NCBI RefSeq assembly: GCF_040372165.1
Contig: NZ_BAABWG010000003.1
Location: 310,001 to 374,000 of the forward strand
Length of the DNA: 64,000 nt
Direction of reading: 5' to 3'
Origin: Hydrogenophaga sp040372165
GTDB lineage: Bacteria; Pseudomonadota; Gammaproteobacteria; Burkholderiales; Burkholderiaceae_C
Shown piece by piece: positions 43,046-52,609 of this stretch. The notes under the pieces are model-generated. The model did not search any database. It was given only the letters and a program-made list of their open reading frames with translations, and was not told where the DNA came from. Each line of letters begins with the position of its first letter. The stretch's first letter is position 1. Position numbers and translations under genes: made by a program.

Positions 43046-43562
43046 GTTCTATGGTTCCTTTCGTGGCGATGGGTTAGCGAGCCAGGTCGAATCCGTCAGC
43101 CAGCGCATCATGTCCCACATTCATGACATGCACTGACGTCTCGGCCGCGCTTGGCGCAGCCGGCCCGGACACATCGCGCCCAACATTCGTGGGTGCGACG
43201 CTCGACCCTCGACGCAATCAACAAAATTCCAGCAACCAATGACCGGTCGGAGGGTCTTTGGTCCCCCCGGGTAGCGGGGGATGGTGTGTGGATCGGTGAC
43301 ATGGCACTGTCTCAGCCGACTGTCGACGGCGCTCTGGCGCCGGGACCCAACACAATCGATTTCAGAGGCTAGCGAACACGTCTGGCAGGCACGTGACGCT
43401 CAGGCCAAGCCGATCACAGAAGTTGTCTGCGGAAGCGGGCAGATGGTTTCATATGCCTGCAACTTGGAAACGCTTGGCGGTCAATCAGCAATTTTACCAC
43501 GTTGCACAATTTTTGACCAGTGCAACGACTGCTTGAGCATTCACCGCGGGAACGCGCTCAGA
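43046..43562. other. Gene-free region upstream of infA
   Basis: About 515 bases without a supported gene. It must hold the infA promoter. A 7-bp inverted repeat GTTGCAC/GTGCAAC (43501-43507, 43520-43526) lies 37 bp after the stop of the next leftward gene and could be its weak terminator. Confidence 0.4.
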
Positions 43563-43862
43563 TCAGTCTTCGTCCAGGTACAGCCAGCCCTGCTCCACAC
43601 ATTGCGCCAGCAGCGCTGCGTAATCGGTACACACCCACATCTGGTCCGGATGGTCGTGGAAGCCCAGCATGGGGTTCTGTCCGTCGCGAACTTCAAAATC
43701 CCGCACGTCCAGAATGTTGCGCTGTGTCAGTGGCCCGGATTCGGAGAAGTCGGTTGTCGGCCGGCCATTGAGCAGCACCACTGGCTGCCTGGCATGCTCG
43801 ATGGCGCACAAGGCAATCTGGCGGTAGTTCTTCGGCTGGACGGTGATCGTGTTGGTCTTCAT
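43563..43862 (-). CDS. Hypothetical protein, 99 aa
   Basis: An acidic soluble 99-aa protein (MKTNTITVQPKNYRQIALCAIEHARQPVVLLNG...). No motif I can name; the end (DYAALLAQCVEQGWLYLDED) looks like a folded C-terminal helix. Codon use is like its neighbours, which supports a real gene. No ribosome site is visible. Confidence 0.6.
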   Translation of the reverse strand: MKTNTITVQPKNYRQIALCAIEHARQPVVLLNGRPTTDFSESGPLTQRNILDVRDFEVRDGQNPMLGFHDHPDQMWVCTDYAALLAQCVEQGWLYLDED

Positions 43863-44047
43863 CGGTATGTGACGGCGGCATCAGCGGCCCGGTACAGGAT
43901 CGAGACCGACCGTAACTGGCCGCACCGTCGCTGAGCGATCATTCTGCCCACTGCCGCTCTACCTGACAAACCGGGTGTTGCGTTCAGGAACGCGCGCCGA
44001 CGCAGCCGACTCCACAGCCGACAGACGGCCTGGCAACGTCAAGCGAG

Positions 44048-45748
44048 TCAGTCATCGCTGTGGTCGCGGTCATGCGAGCTGCGCCAGATCGATCGCACCA
44101 GCCAGATGCCGCCAATCACCGCGCCGGAGAAGCCCAGAAAACCGAATGCCGGAAGGCCGAACATGGTGGGGCCCCCTTGCACGGTCATGACGATGGACGA
44201 GCCGATGATGAGGGCAGCAATGATGAGCGCCATGGCCAGCCGATTGGCGGCGCGGCTGATCTGGTTGCCCACGCGTCTCAGGTGCACCAGCTCAAGTCCG
44301 ACATGGACCCGACCACGCCGCGCATTGCGCAGCAGGCGAGAGACATCGTGCGGAAGCTGCTCTGCCACCACCAGGGCACGGCGCAGCGTCTTCCAGGTGC
44401 GCTTGCCCAGCGTGGAGGGCTGGTAGCGCGAGCGCACCACCTGTTTGAGCAAGGGCATGGCCTCACTCGTCATGTGAAACTCTGGCTCCAGCGCACGCCC
44501 CATGCCTTCGAGCGTGATGAAAGCCTTGATGAGCAGGGCCAGGTCGGACGGCAGTGCCAGCTTGTGTTCGCGCAGAATGGCCGTCACATCGCTGAGCATG
44601 TGGCCCAGGCTGAGTTTGGCCAGCGGCACGCCATGGTACTGGTCGACGAAGGTCTCGATCTCGCTTTCCAGCAAGGCAAAGTTGACATTGTGATCGTCAC
44701 CTGTCCAGTCGAGCAGGATGTCCACCACCGAGGAGGCATCGCGTTCGACCAGGCCGAGCAGCAAGGTGAGCAACTCGTCGCGCCGGCGCTGTGACAGGCT
44801 GCCCACCATGCCGAAGTCGATGAAGGCGATGCGGTTGCCATCCAGATAGAACACATTGCCCGGATGCGGATCGGCATGGAACACGCCGTCTTGCACAATC
44901 ATCTTGAGCACGGCCTGTGAGCCACGCTGGGCAAGCAGGCGGCGATCGAGTCCCCTGGCATCAATGGCGTCGAGATCGTGACCCAGGATGCCGTCGATGC
45001 GGTCCTGCACATTGACGCGCTCACGCGTGTACTGCCAGTGCACCTTGGGCACCACGATCCAGGGCAGGGGTTGCATGTTGACAGCAATGCGTTCGGCGTT
45101 GCGGCATTCACTGGCCAGGTCCAGCTCGCGCCGGAGCGACCGTGCCAGCTCGCGCACCAGCTGCTGCGGCTGGTACGGCTTGTATTGCGGCATTTCCTCT
45201 TCAATCACACTCGCCAGACGCTCGAGCAAACGCAGGTCGGCATCGATCACGTCGGCAATGCCGGGGCGGCGAACCTTCACCACCACTTCGGTGCCATCCT
45301 TGAGCTGAGCGCCATGGACTTGCGCAATCGAGGCAGCCGCCAGCGGTTCATGGTCAAACCGTGCAAAGACCGTCTCCGGCTCACCGCCCAGGTCTTCCCT
45401 GAGCTGTTCGCGCAATTGCTCGAGCGGCACTGGGGGCACATGGCTGTGCAGCTTCTCAAATTCGGCGATCCACTCAGGGCCGAAGAGATCGGCACGGCCG
45501 GCCAGAATCTGGCCGAACTTCACAAAGGTAGGACCCAGCTCTTCAATGGCCAGACGCACCTGCACGGGGGGTTCAAGCCTGGCGAGATCGGCCGCGTGGT
45601 CCCATTTGATGACGTGGCCGGCGCGCTCGAGCTGGTCCACCAGACCCAGGCGACGAACGCTGTCGCCAAAGCCGTGGCGGATCAGGACGCCCAGAATGGT
45701 GTTGAGGCGGCCCATGTCACGGGCGGCACCCAGGGTTTCGATCAGCAT
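44048..45748 (-). CDS. UbiB/AarF-family (ABC1) atypical kinase
   Basis: A 566-aa protein: LGPTFVKFGQILAGRADLFG (KxGQ motif), AAASIAQVHGAQLKDG (Ala-rich nucleotide loop), VVVKVRRPGI (Lys), FHADPHPGNVF and IDFGMVGSL (catalytic and metal Asp/Asn). The C-terminus has two TM helices (ALIIAALIIGSSIVMT; GLPAFGFLGFSGAVIGGIWLV). UbiB is needed for ubiquinone synthesis, but many genomes have extra AarF paralogues; ubiquinone genes are not adjacent except distant UbiA- and UbiH-like genes, so the ubiB symbol is withheld. Confidence 0.88.
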   Translation of the reverse strand: MLIETLGAARDMGRLNTILGVLIRHGFGDSVRRLGLVDQLERAGHVIKWDHAADLARLEPPVQVRLAIEELGPTFVKFGQILAGRADLFGPEWIAEFEKLHSHVPPVPLEQLREQLREDLGGEPETVFARFDHEPLAAASIAQVHGAQLKDGTEVVVKVRRPGIADVIDADLRLLERLASVIEEEMPQYKPYQPQQLVRELARSLRRELDLASECRNAERIAVNMQPLPWIVVPKVHWQYTRERVNVQDRIDGILGHDLDAIDARGLDRRLLAQRGSQAVLKMIVQDGVFHADPHPGNVFYLDGNRIAFIDFGMVGSLSQRRRDELLTLLLGLVERDASSVVDILLDWTGDDHNVNFALLESEIETFVDQYHGVPLAKLSLGHMLSDVTAILREHKLALPSDLALLIKAFITLEGMGRALEPEFHMTSEAMPLLKQVVRSRYQPSTLGKRTWKTLRRALVVAEQLPHDVSRLLRNARRGRVHVGLELVHLRRVGNQISRAANRLAMALIIAALIIGSSIVMTVQGGPTMFGLPAFGFLGFSGAVIGGIWLVRSIWRSSHDRDHSDD

Positions 45749-45811
45749 GGGCGCATCATAGCCCGCGCCGTTCAGGGCCGAAAGCGCGGCTGCACAACGC
45801 TGAGACGGGTC

Positions 45812-46255
45812 TCAGAAGCTGCGCAATTCCAGCTCGGCCAGGCGCTCGTGAAACACCTTGGGAATGAGCGCAGGGCGACGCGCCTCAGGATCGATGAAGA
45901 CGATGCCCACCTTGCCGCGAGCCACTTCGCGGGCGGTGTCCAGGCAATCCATGGAATACACCAGATCGAATCCGTAGCGGTTGAAATCATCGGGCACCAT
46001 GCGCACCCGCATGGTCTCACCATGAAAGCCTTCGGACTTGTACTGAGCGACGATGTCCCCCACCACAATCGCCAGCCCTTCCACGCTCGACTCACGCCAG
46101 CCCAGTGCCTTGAAGAATCGCACCCGTGCTTCCGAGACCAGCGTCAGCAACTGCGCATTGTCCAGGTGGCCGCCCTGGTTCACATGGCTGATGTAGATCT
46201 GGATGTCGGTGGAGAAAACGTATTGCTCAGGGAGCGTGAACTGGATGCGGGACAT
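45812..46255 (-). CDS. Acyl-CoA thioesterase (hotdog fold)
   Basis: A 147-aa 4HBT-type protein: VFSTDIQIYISHVNQGGHLDNAQLLTLVSEARVRFFKALG carries the conserved His-x-Asn-x-Gly-His region; then GDIVAQYKSEGFHGETMRVRMVPDDFNRYGFDLVY. Start MSRIQF (46255). Lies between the UbiB-like kinase and minE; gaps of 63 and 120 bp. Substrate unknown. Confidence 0.85.
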   Translation of the reverse strand: MSRIQFTLPEQYVFSTDIQIYISHVNQGGHLDNAQLLTLVSEARVRFFKALGWRESSVEGLAIVVGDIVAQYKSEGFHGETMRVRMVPDDFNRYGFDLVYSMDCLDTAREVARGKVGIVFIDPEARRPALIPKVFHERLAELELRSF

Positions 46256-46375
46256 GACTTGAGGTGGTACACAAACAATTCCGGGCGCGACCGCGATCTG
46301 CACGGTGGCGCCCGGCGGCCGCGCCGCTGATTCAGCGACACGGCATAGGCTGGATCATCAAGGAGGCCGGATCGC

Positions 46376-46636
46376 TCAGGCCCGGTCCGGCAACTCTATC
46401 TTGACCTCGAGCACTTCCAGATCGTCCTGGCGGTCGAGCTGGACCTTGATGTCGTCGGGGTTGATCTTGATGTACTTGCCGATCACGGCAACCAGCTCTT
46501 TTTGCAACGCTGGCAGATAGTCGGGCTCGGCTGCACCACGCCCGGCACGCTCATGCGCCAGGATGATTTGCAACCGCTCCTTCGCGACGCTGGCCGTCTT
46601 CTTTTTCTCGCCCAGCAGAAAGCCGAGAAGTGACAT
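46376..46636 (-). CDS. minE: Cell division topological factor MinE
   Basis: An 86-aa protein: membrane-targeting MSLLGFLLGEKKKTASVAKERLQIILAHER (also the MinD contact helix), then the dimer domain KELVAVIGKYIKINPDDIKVQLDRQ. It drives the pole-to-pole oscillation of MinD. Starts 3 bp after minD. Confidence 0.96.
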   Translation of the reverse strand: MSLLGFLLGEKKKTASVAKERLQIILAHERAGRGAAEPDYLPALQKELVAVIGKYIKINPDDIKVQLDRQDDLEVLEVKIELPDRA

Positions 46637-46639
46637 GGT

Positions 46640-47464
46640 TTACTTCCCCCCGAACAGGCGCTTGAGCAGTCCTGGTTTTTGTGAATCGATGAAGCGCAAG
46701 GGCTTGTCGGCACCGAGGAAGCGGTCAATCACGTCGGTGTAGGCTTCGGCAACGTCGGTGCCCTTGAGCATGATGGCGGGCGAGCCCTGGTTGGACGCCG
46801 ACAGCACGTCCTGGCTTTCAGGGATCACGCCGATCAGGTCGATGCGCAGAATGTCCTTGATGTCTTCCAGACCCAGCATCTGGCCATCGGCCACACGATT
46901 GGGGTTGTAGCGGGTGATCAGCAGGTGCTCCTTGATGGGCTCCTTGCCTTCCATTGCGCGCTTGGTCTTGCTGCCCAGCATGCCGAGGATGCCGAGGATG
47001 CGGTCGGAGTCGCGCACGCTGGAGACTTCGGGGTTGGTCACCACCAGCGCTTCGTCGGCGAAGTGCATGGCCATGAGTGCACCGGTTTCGATGCCGGCTG
47101 GCGAATCGCAGACGATGTAGTCAAAGCCCATGTCGGCCAGATCCTTGAGGACCTTCTCCACGCCTTCTTGCGTGAGGGCGTCCTTGTCGCGCGTCTGGCT
47201 GGCAGCGAGCACGTAGAGATTCTCGACCTGCTTGTCACGGATGAGGGCCTGATTGAGGTTGGCTTCGCCCTGGATGACGTTGATGAAGTCATAGACCACG
47301 CGGCGCTCGCAGCCCATGATCAGGTCCAGGTTGCGCAGGCCGACGTCGAAATCGATCACGGCAGTTTTGTGACCGCGCAGGGCCAGACCGGTGGAAAAGC
47401 TGGCGCTGGTCGTGGTCTTGCCCACACCGCCTTTGCCCGAGGTGACGACAACGATCTTGGTCAT
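46640..47464 (-). CDS. minD: Septum site-determining ATPase MinD
   Basis: A 274-aa deviant Walker A ATPase: VVVTSGKGGVGKTTTSA; Asp switch residues in VIDFDVGLRNLD; DSPAGIETGA. The C-terminal amphipathic helix GLLKRLFGGK binds membrane. Recruits MinC and is released by MinE. Middle gene of minCDE; 95 bp after minC. Confidence 0.97.
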   Translation of the reverse strand: MTKIVVVTSGKGGVGKTTTSASFSTGLALRGHKTAVIDFDVGLRNLDLIMGCERRVVYDFINVIQGEANLNQALIRDKQVENLYVLAASQTRDKDALTQEGVEKVLKDLADMGFDYIVCDSPAGIETGALMAMHFADEALVVTNPEVSSVRDSDRILGILGMLGSKTKRAMEGKEPIKEHLLITRYNPNRVADGQMLGLEDIKDILRIDLIGVIPESQDVLSASNQGSPAIMLKGTDVAEAYTDVIDRFLGADKPLRFIDSQKPGLLKRLFGGK

Positions 47465-47559
47465 GTGATGCGTTCCTGTGCAGATATCTTGAAGATGAAT
47501 GGATTGAGAAGAAGGAAAAGGGATTCCGGATCTGGCAGCGGACTGCAGAACCTCTAGTG

Positions 47560-48357
47560 TCAGGGATTCAGGGGCTGGATCACAAGATGGTCACCTGAGT
47601 CATTGCATTCAAGCCGAACTTGCGCGGTCTTGCCCTGTACATCGTCGGGCAAGGGAGTTTCGCTGGTGCGGTAGATGCCGGCGATCGAAATCAGTTCGGG
47701 AGACATGGTCAGTGCGAATATCCGTGCGTCGGTATCGCCGCGGGCGCCAGCAATGGCCCGACCGCGAAGCGGCGCATAAACGTGAATGTGTCCGTCGGCA
47801 ATGATCTCGGCACCCGGGTTGACCATGGCCATGACCACCAGATCCCGCCCACGGGCATAGACTTGCTGTCCAGAGCGCAACGGCTTGTCGATGACCATCG
47901 CGCCTTGAGGTGTCTCTGGCACATCCACAGCCATTTCGGGTTCAGGATCAGGCGCAGCGGGTGCCGGCGTTTGCGGGGCAGGCTCCGGCTCCTGGATTCT
48001 GGGTGTATGAACACGCACATCGTCAGATGCGAGCAAACCCAAGGCCACGGCCGCAGCGGTCTGCGATTCGTTTCCGCCCTTGACCGCGATGGGCCGAAGG
48101 CGAAAACCCTCAAGCAAAGCCACCAAGGCAGCAAAATCCACGCTTTGGTCGGCAACCTGATCGTCGGCCTGCATCGGGCGCAGGTCGATCACAAGCGGAT
48201 CGTTGTCAAAGAAGTCGGGAATGTCACCGAATCGCTGCTTGAGCTCTTCGGTGAGCTGTTCGAGGTCGGGGGACTTGAGCAGCAAGGCCACCAGGGGCAG
48301 GTTGGCGCTCTTGATCTCGAAAGTGGTCGGCGCGCTGGCGCTGAGAATGGTGGACAT
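47560..48357 (-). CDS. minC: Septum site-determining protein MinC
   Basis: A 265-aa FtsZ-assembly inhibitor. N-terminal domain FEIKSANLPLVALLLKSPDLEQL...FFDNDPLVIDL, a Pro/Ala/Glu-rich linker (PEPAPQTPAPAAPDPEP), and the C-terminal beta-helix RSGQQVYARGRDLVVMAMVNPGAEIIADGHIHVYAPLRGRA that binds MinD. Order minC-minD-minE is standard. Confidence 0.96.
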   Translation of the reverse strand: MSTILSASAPTTFEIKSANLPLVALLLKSPDLEQLTEELKQRFGDIPDFFDNDPLVIDLRPMQADDQVADQSVDFAALVALLEGFRLRPIAVKGGNESQTAAAVALGLLASDDVRVHTPRIQEPEPAPQTPAPAAPDPEPEMAVDVPETPQGAMVIDKPLRSGQQVYARGRDLVVMAMVNPGAEIIADGHIHVYAPLRGRAIAGARGDTDARIFALTMSPELISIAGIYRTSETPLPDDVQGKTAQVRLECNDSGDHLVIQPLNP

Positions 48358-48549
48358 GGGCTTTCAATGCAACCACAACACCGGCGCCGGCTCACCCGAG
48401 CGCAAGTATTGAACCCGACGCAGTTTACCAGCCGGGCAGCCTGTACCGGCAGCCTGCCGGTGTCCCGGTGTGAATCCTGTCAGAACACGTTAAGTCCGGG
48501 CTGACGGATGACAAGGCACCGGGGCTGTCACAACGCTAAGCTGGGGGCC

Positions 48550-49470
48550 ATGACCACACCCACGCCCTTGCTCTGGCTGAAGATGACCCGGCCGCCGTTT
48601 TTACTGCTGACCGTGGTGGCCTGCATCCTGGGCACGTCCACAGCGGCAGCGTGTGGATGTGGCCTGGACACGGGGCTGGCCATTGCCACGACGGTTCTGG
48701 CAGTCATGGCCCATGCCGCCGGCAATGTGCTCAACGACTTCCACGACGCCCGCAATGGCGCAGATGCCGCCAATCGAGATGCCATTCGCCCATTCACTGG
48801 CGGGGCCCATCTGATCCAGACCGGTGCCGTGTCCGAAAAGGAAACCCGGGATCTGGCGCTGGTCCTGCTGGTGGTACTGATCGCGGGCGGCCTCTGGCTG
48901 GTGAGCCAGACTGGCGGCGGGGTGTTCTGGCTGGGGCTGGCCGGCGTCGTGCTGGCCTGGGCTTATTCTGCGCCGCCACTCAAACTCATGAGTCGGGGCG
49001 CGGGCGAGTTGACCATCGCATTGGTATGGTTCATGGTGATAGTGGGTGCTGACTATGTACAAAGGCGCCAGTTTTTTGTGATTCCCGCCAGTGCCGGCTT
49101 CAGCTTTGGTTTGCTGGCCGCAGCGTTGTTGCTCATCAACAGTTTTCCCGATGCAAAGGCCGACGGCAATGTCGGCAAGCGAACCACGGTGGTTCGCCTG
49201 GGACCTGAGCTCAGTGCGGTGCTGTACCTGGCGCTGGTGACAGTTGCCCATGGCTGGCTGGCCCTGAGTGCCTGGTGGCAGATTCCGCCACTGCAGGCTT
49301 TGTGGGGACTCGCATCGGCACCCCTGTCGCTGGCAGCGGCCTTCTGGCTGCTGCGCCATCGCCGGCAACCGTCACGCCTCAGACCTGCACTGGTGCTGAC
49401 TGTCGCTGCGGCCCTCGTCCATGGCTTGGCCATGAGCTGGGGATTCTGGCAGCTGGCCACGCAACATTGA
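48550..49470 (+). CDS. UbiA-family prenyltransferase
   Basis: A 306-aa integral membrane protein with about 8-9 helices. The two Asp-rich motifs are NVLNDFHDARNGAD and SFPDAKADGNVGKRT, which hold Mg and the prenyl diphosphate; the second fits the MenA-like class (DxKxD, VGKRTTVVRLG). Its substrate may be a quinone precursor; no menaquinone genes are near. GGGGG precedes the ATG at 48550. Divergent from minC. Confidence 0.87.
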   Translation: MTTPTPLLWLKMTRPPFLLLTVVACILGTSTAAACGCGLDTGLAIATTVLAVMAHAAGNVLNDFHDARNGADAANRDAIRPFTGGAHLIQTGAVSEKETRDLALVLLVVLIAGGLWLVSQTGGGVFWLGLAGVVLAWAYSAPPLKLMSRGAGELTIALVWFMVIVGADYVQRRQFFVIPASAGFSFGLLAAALLLINSFPDAKADGNVGKRTTVVRLGPELSAVLYLALVTVAHGWLALSAWWQIPPLQALWGLASAPLSLAAAFWLLRHRRQPSRLRPALVLTVAAALVHGLAMSWGFWQLATQH

Positions 49471-49533
49471 GACATGGATACCGAAGAAGACACCTGTGCA
49501 GATCCGGAGGCAAAAAGCGGTCTTGAACAAACT

Positions 49534-49689
49534 TGTGGAGAACTTTGGCACAAGCCTTCAGTTGTCCACAGGCAGGTGGATGGACTTGGCTTTGTCCCCA
49601 AAACCGGACGCAGTCTTCACGGGCTCTCTCAACAGTGTTTTACGCAGGCCAAGTCTTTGATATCAAAAGAAAAAGGCGGCTTGTCCACA
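49534..49689. promoter_or_regulatory. Cluster of DnaA-box-like 9-mers
   Basis: Four sites resembling the DnaA box TTATCCACA: TGTGGAGAA (reverse, 49534-49542), TTGTCCACA (49562-49570), TTGTCCCCA (49592-49600) and TTGTCCACA (49681-49689), beside an AT-rich stretch at 49704-49735. No dnaA or other replication gene is near, so function is uncertain. Confidence 0.45.
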
Positions 49690-49704
49690 GACATTGGCCG
49701 CCTT
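49673..49704 (-). terminator. Hairpin, probable terminator of the Pat-like gene
   Basis: AAGGCGGC (49673-49680) pairs with GCCGCCTT (49697-49704) around a 16-nt loop; the - strand transcript continues TTTTTCTTTT. The loop contains the fourth DnaA-like box. Confidence 0.65.
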
Positions 49705-49834
49705 CTACTATTCCTACTAATTTAAAAAATAGATTCAGGAGGAATACAAGGGATAACGTTGCAACGGTCTTCCAGGAGCTGAACCTGGTTCAGAAGTTAC
49801 TGGTGAATCAACATGAGAACCCATCTGCAAGGCT

Positions 49835-52501
49835 TCATAACGGATGGGTCACCAGCTTGAAGTCCGGATCCTCGGGGAAAGGTTTGACCTCAAAGCCCAG
49901 ACTGCGCATGAGCTTGAGCATGCCGGGGTTGTTGGCCAGTACCAATCCGTCAATCTCGTCCAGTCCCTTGTCTCGCGCTTCTTCCATGATGCTGAGCATC
50001 AGACGCGAGCCAATGCCTTTGCCACTGAAGTCGTCCGCCACAACCAGTGAGAACTCGCAACTGGTCTTGTCGGGGTTGGTGATGTAGCGTGAGACACCAA
50101 TGATGCGCTCGGTCTCGGTACCACCGGGCTGACGATCCTTGTGAACGGCCACCAGGGCCATCTCGCTGTCGTAGTCGATCAGGGTGAGCTTGGAGAGCAT
50201 GACAGGCGGCAGCTCGGTCATGGCGGAGACAAAGCGGAAGTAGCGGCTCTCAGGCGAGAGGCTGGCCACCAGGTCTTGCAGCATCTGGGCATCGTCGGGG
50301 TGAATCGGCCGGATCGTGTATTCCCCGCCGCCACGCATGGGCCACGTCTGCTCATAGCGGGCCGGGTAGGGCAGGATGGCCAGGTGGCCATAGTCGTGGG
50401 CCGAGGCCGGCGTCTGGTCGATCACGATGCGGGCATCCACGGCCACGGCTCCCTGGTCGTCCACGATGATGGGGTTGATGTCCATCTCGCGCAGCTGGGG
50501 CAGCTCGCAGACCATCTCCGAGACACGCAGCAAGACCTTCTCCACCGCCTCCCGGTCGACGGCCGGGGCTCCCCGCCAGTCACCCAGGGTCTCAGACGCA
50601 CGAGAACGGTCCATGAGCTGCCGGGCGAGGTACTGGTTGAGGGGGGGTAGCTCCATGGCCTGATCGTTGATCAGCTCGATCATGGTGCCGCCGGTGCCGA
50701 AAGCGATCACCGGACCGAAGGGATCATCGGTCTTCAGGCCAATGTAGAGCTCGCGCCCACGTCGGCTTCGCACCATTTTCTGGATCGTGATGCCGTTGAT
50801 GCGGGCATTGGGTTCCAGGCGTTTGACGTTTTCGATCATGGCCTGGTAGACGTCACGTACGCTGGTGGCGTTCATGACGTTGAGCGCCACACCGTTGACA
50901 TCTGATTTGTGGCTGATGTCGGGCGAATCGATCTTCAGTGCCACCGGGTAGCCCAGTTGGGTGGCGATCATCATCGCCTCGTTGGGCGTGCGTGCCAGAA
51001 TGGTCTGGGTGACCGGGACATGGAACGCAGACAGAAGCGCTTTGGATTCCATCTCGGTGAGTACCTTGCGGCGCTCTGAGAGCACGTTCTCGATGATCAG
51101 GCGAGCACCTTCGATGTCCGGCGTTTCCAGCTGAGACAGCGGCGGTGGCGTCTGCTGCAGCAAGAGCTGGTTCTGGTAGAAGCTGGCGATGTTGCCAAAG
51201 GCGCCCACAGCGGCCTCAGGCGTGCGAAAGCTCGGGATCTGGGCCTTGCCCAGCACCTCGCGGGCTTGGCCCACGGTGGCGTCGCCCATCCAGCAGCACA
51301 GCAAGGGCTTGCCGGATTTGCGTGCCACTTCCGCAATGGCTTCGGCCACCTCATGAGGCTCTGTACCCGCCTTGGGCGAATAGATGGCCAGCATGCCGTC
51401 GATATCGCTCTGGTGGCCTACTGTGTCGATGGCTTTGCGGTAGTGCTCGCCAGTGGCATCTTCTGACAGATCCACCAGGTCGGAGAGAGAAGCCAGCGGC
51501 GGCAACTCGGCTTTGAGGGCTTGCTGGTTCTGCTCGGAGAGCTTGCCCATTTGCAGGCCGATCTCATTGGCCCAGTCGGCTGCCAGCACGCCAGGCCCAC
51601 CGCCGTTGGTGATGATGGAAAGACGCTTGCCCACAGGGCGGTAGCGGGCAGCCAGGCATTTGGCCGCAGAGAATAGCTGGACGAAGGAGTCGACCCGGAC
51701 AGCACCGGCTCTGCGCAGTGCGGCATCAAACACATCGTCGCTGCCCACAATAGCGCCGCTGTGGGTCTGCGCAGCTTCATTGCCTGCGGGGCGCCGGCCG
51801 GATTTGAGCACCACCACGGGTTTGACGCTTGCCGCAGCACGCAAGGCGCTCATGAAGGCGCGTGAGTTGGAAATGCCTTCCAGATACACGACGATGCTGT
51901 GGGTCTGGGCATCGGTGGCCAGGAAATCAAGCACCTGCGCAATCCGGATGGCCGTGTTGGGACCGAGTGAGATAACAGTGGAGAACCCGACGTTGTTCTG
52001 GTGCGCCCAGTCCAGCATGGATGAGGTGAGTGCGCCCGACTGCGATACCAGTGCGAGTGAACCCGGTGCCGAGAGCTGGCCCGTCACGCTGGCATTGAGT
52101 CCGAGCCGGGGGCGTTGCATGCCCAGGCTGTTCGGACCCACGAGCTGCATGCCATGGCGCTTGGCCACTTTGTGCATGCGGGCGGCAGTTTCGGCACTGG
52201 TGCCATGTCCGATCACCATGGCAGCCTTGCACTTGATGCGGCCAGCCACTTCCAGTGCGTCTATGGCCTGGTCTTCAGGCAAGGCAATGATGGCCAGGTC
52301 AGCGCGGGTCTGGGCCAGATCGGCCAGTGTGCCGGTGGTCTCGATGTCAAGAAAGACAAGATTTCCGGCGAATCGTTGTGTCGTCAGGTTGTCCAGCAGA
52401 TGCTGGGCCACTGGCGAGAGGTTTTCCCGGTTCTTGTGCTTGCCCACGAAGACCGCGATGGTCTCGGGCTGGAACAGTGGGGTGAGATAGTGTTTGTCCA
52501 T
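49835..52501 (-). CDS. Acyl-CoA synthetase-like / GNAT protein acetyltransferase (Pat/YfiQ type)
   Basis: An 888-aa multidomain protein. In order: CoA-binding Rossmann domain (FQPETIAVFVGKHKNRENLS..., to about 140), succinyl-CoA ligase-like domains (VSQSGALTSSM; GPNSLGMQRPR), an ATP-grasp domain (ALKIDSPDISHKSDVNGVALNV, about 490-700), and a C-terminal GNAT domain (about 735-888; VVADDFSGKGIGSRLMLSIMEEARDKG). This is the layout of E. coli PatZ/YfiQ and Salmonella Pat, which acetylate and switch off acetyl-CoA synthetase. Follows an HDAC-like gene by 108 bp. Confidence 0.9.
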   Translation of the reverse strand: MDKHYLTPLFQPETIAVFVGKHKNRENLSPVAQHLLDNLTTQRFAGNLVFLDIETTGTLADLAQTRADLAIIALPEDQAIDALEVAGRIKCKAAMVIGHGTSAETAARMHKVAKRHGMQLVGPNSLGMQRPRLGLNASVTGQLSAPGSLALVSQSGALTSSMLDWAHQNNVGFSTVISLGPNTAIRIAQVLDFLATDAQTHSIVVYLEGISNSRAFMSALRAAASVKPVVVLKSGRRPAGNEAAQTHSGAIVGSDDVFDAALRRAGAVRVDSFVQLFSAAKCLAARYRPVGKRLSIITNGGGPGVLAADWANEIGLQMGKLSEQNQQALKAELPPLASLSDLVDLSEDATGEHYRKAIDTVGHQSDIDGMLAIYSPKAGTEPHEVAEAIAEVARKSGKPLLCCWMGDATVGQAREVLGKAQIPSFRTPEAAVGAFGNIASFYQNQLLLQQTPPPLSQLETPDIEGARLIIENVLSERRKVLTEMESKALLSAFHVPVTQTILARTPNEAMMIATQLGYPVALKIDSPDISHKSDVNGVALNVMNATSVRDVYQAMIENVKRLEPNARINGITIQKMVRSRRGRELYIGLKTDDPFGPVIAFGTGGTMIELINDQAMELPPLNQYLARQLMDRSRASETLGDWRGAPAVDREAVEKVLLRVSEMVCELPQLREMDINPIIVDDQGAVAVDARIVIDQTPASAHDYGHLAILPYPARYEQTWPMRGGGEYTIRPIHPDDAQMLQDLVASLSPESRYFRFVSAMTELPPVMLSKLTLIDYDSEMALVAVHKDRQPGGTETERIIGVSRYITNPDKTSCEFSLVVADDFSGKGIGSRLMLSIMEEARDKGLDEIDGLVLANNPGMLKLMRSLGFEVKPFPEDPDFKLVTHPL

Positions 52502-52609
52502 GTGTTGTACCGACCTTTTCCCGGGTGGACGGAAGGATCAGGTTCCCTGTTTTTTGTGTACAGCGTGTGAAAGACGAGGGTCTGTGCGGAGTGCACAGGC
52601 CGATGCTGA

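Noticed and set aside
43501..43526. Strong terminator or riboswitch upstream of infA
   Set aside because: The 7-bp stem with a 12-nt loop is weak and lacks a T-run; mentioned only as a possible weak terminator.
49534..49689. Chromosomal origin of replication
   Set aside because: DnaA-like boxes are present but dnaA, dnaN, rpmH or parAB are not nearby; kept only as an observation.
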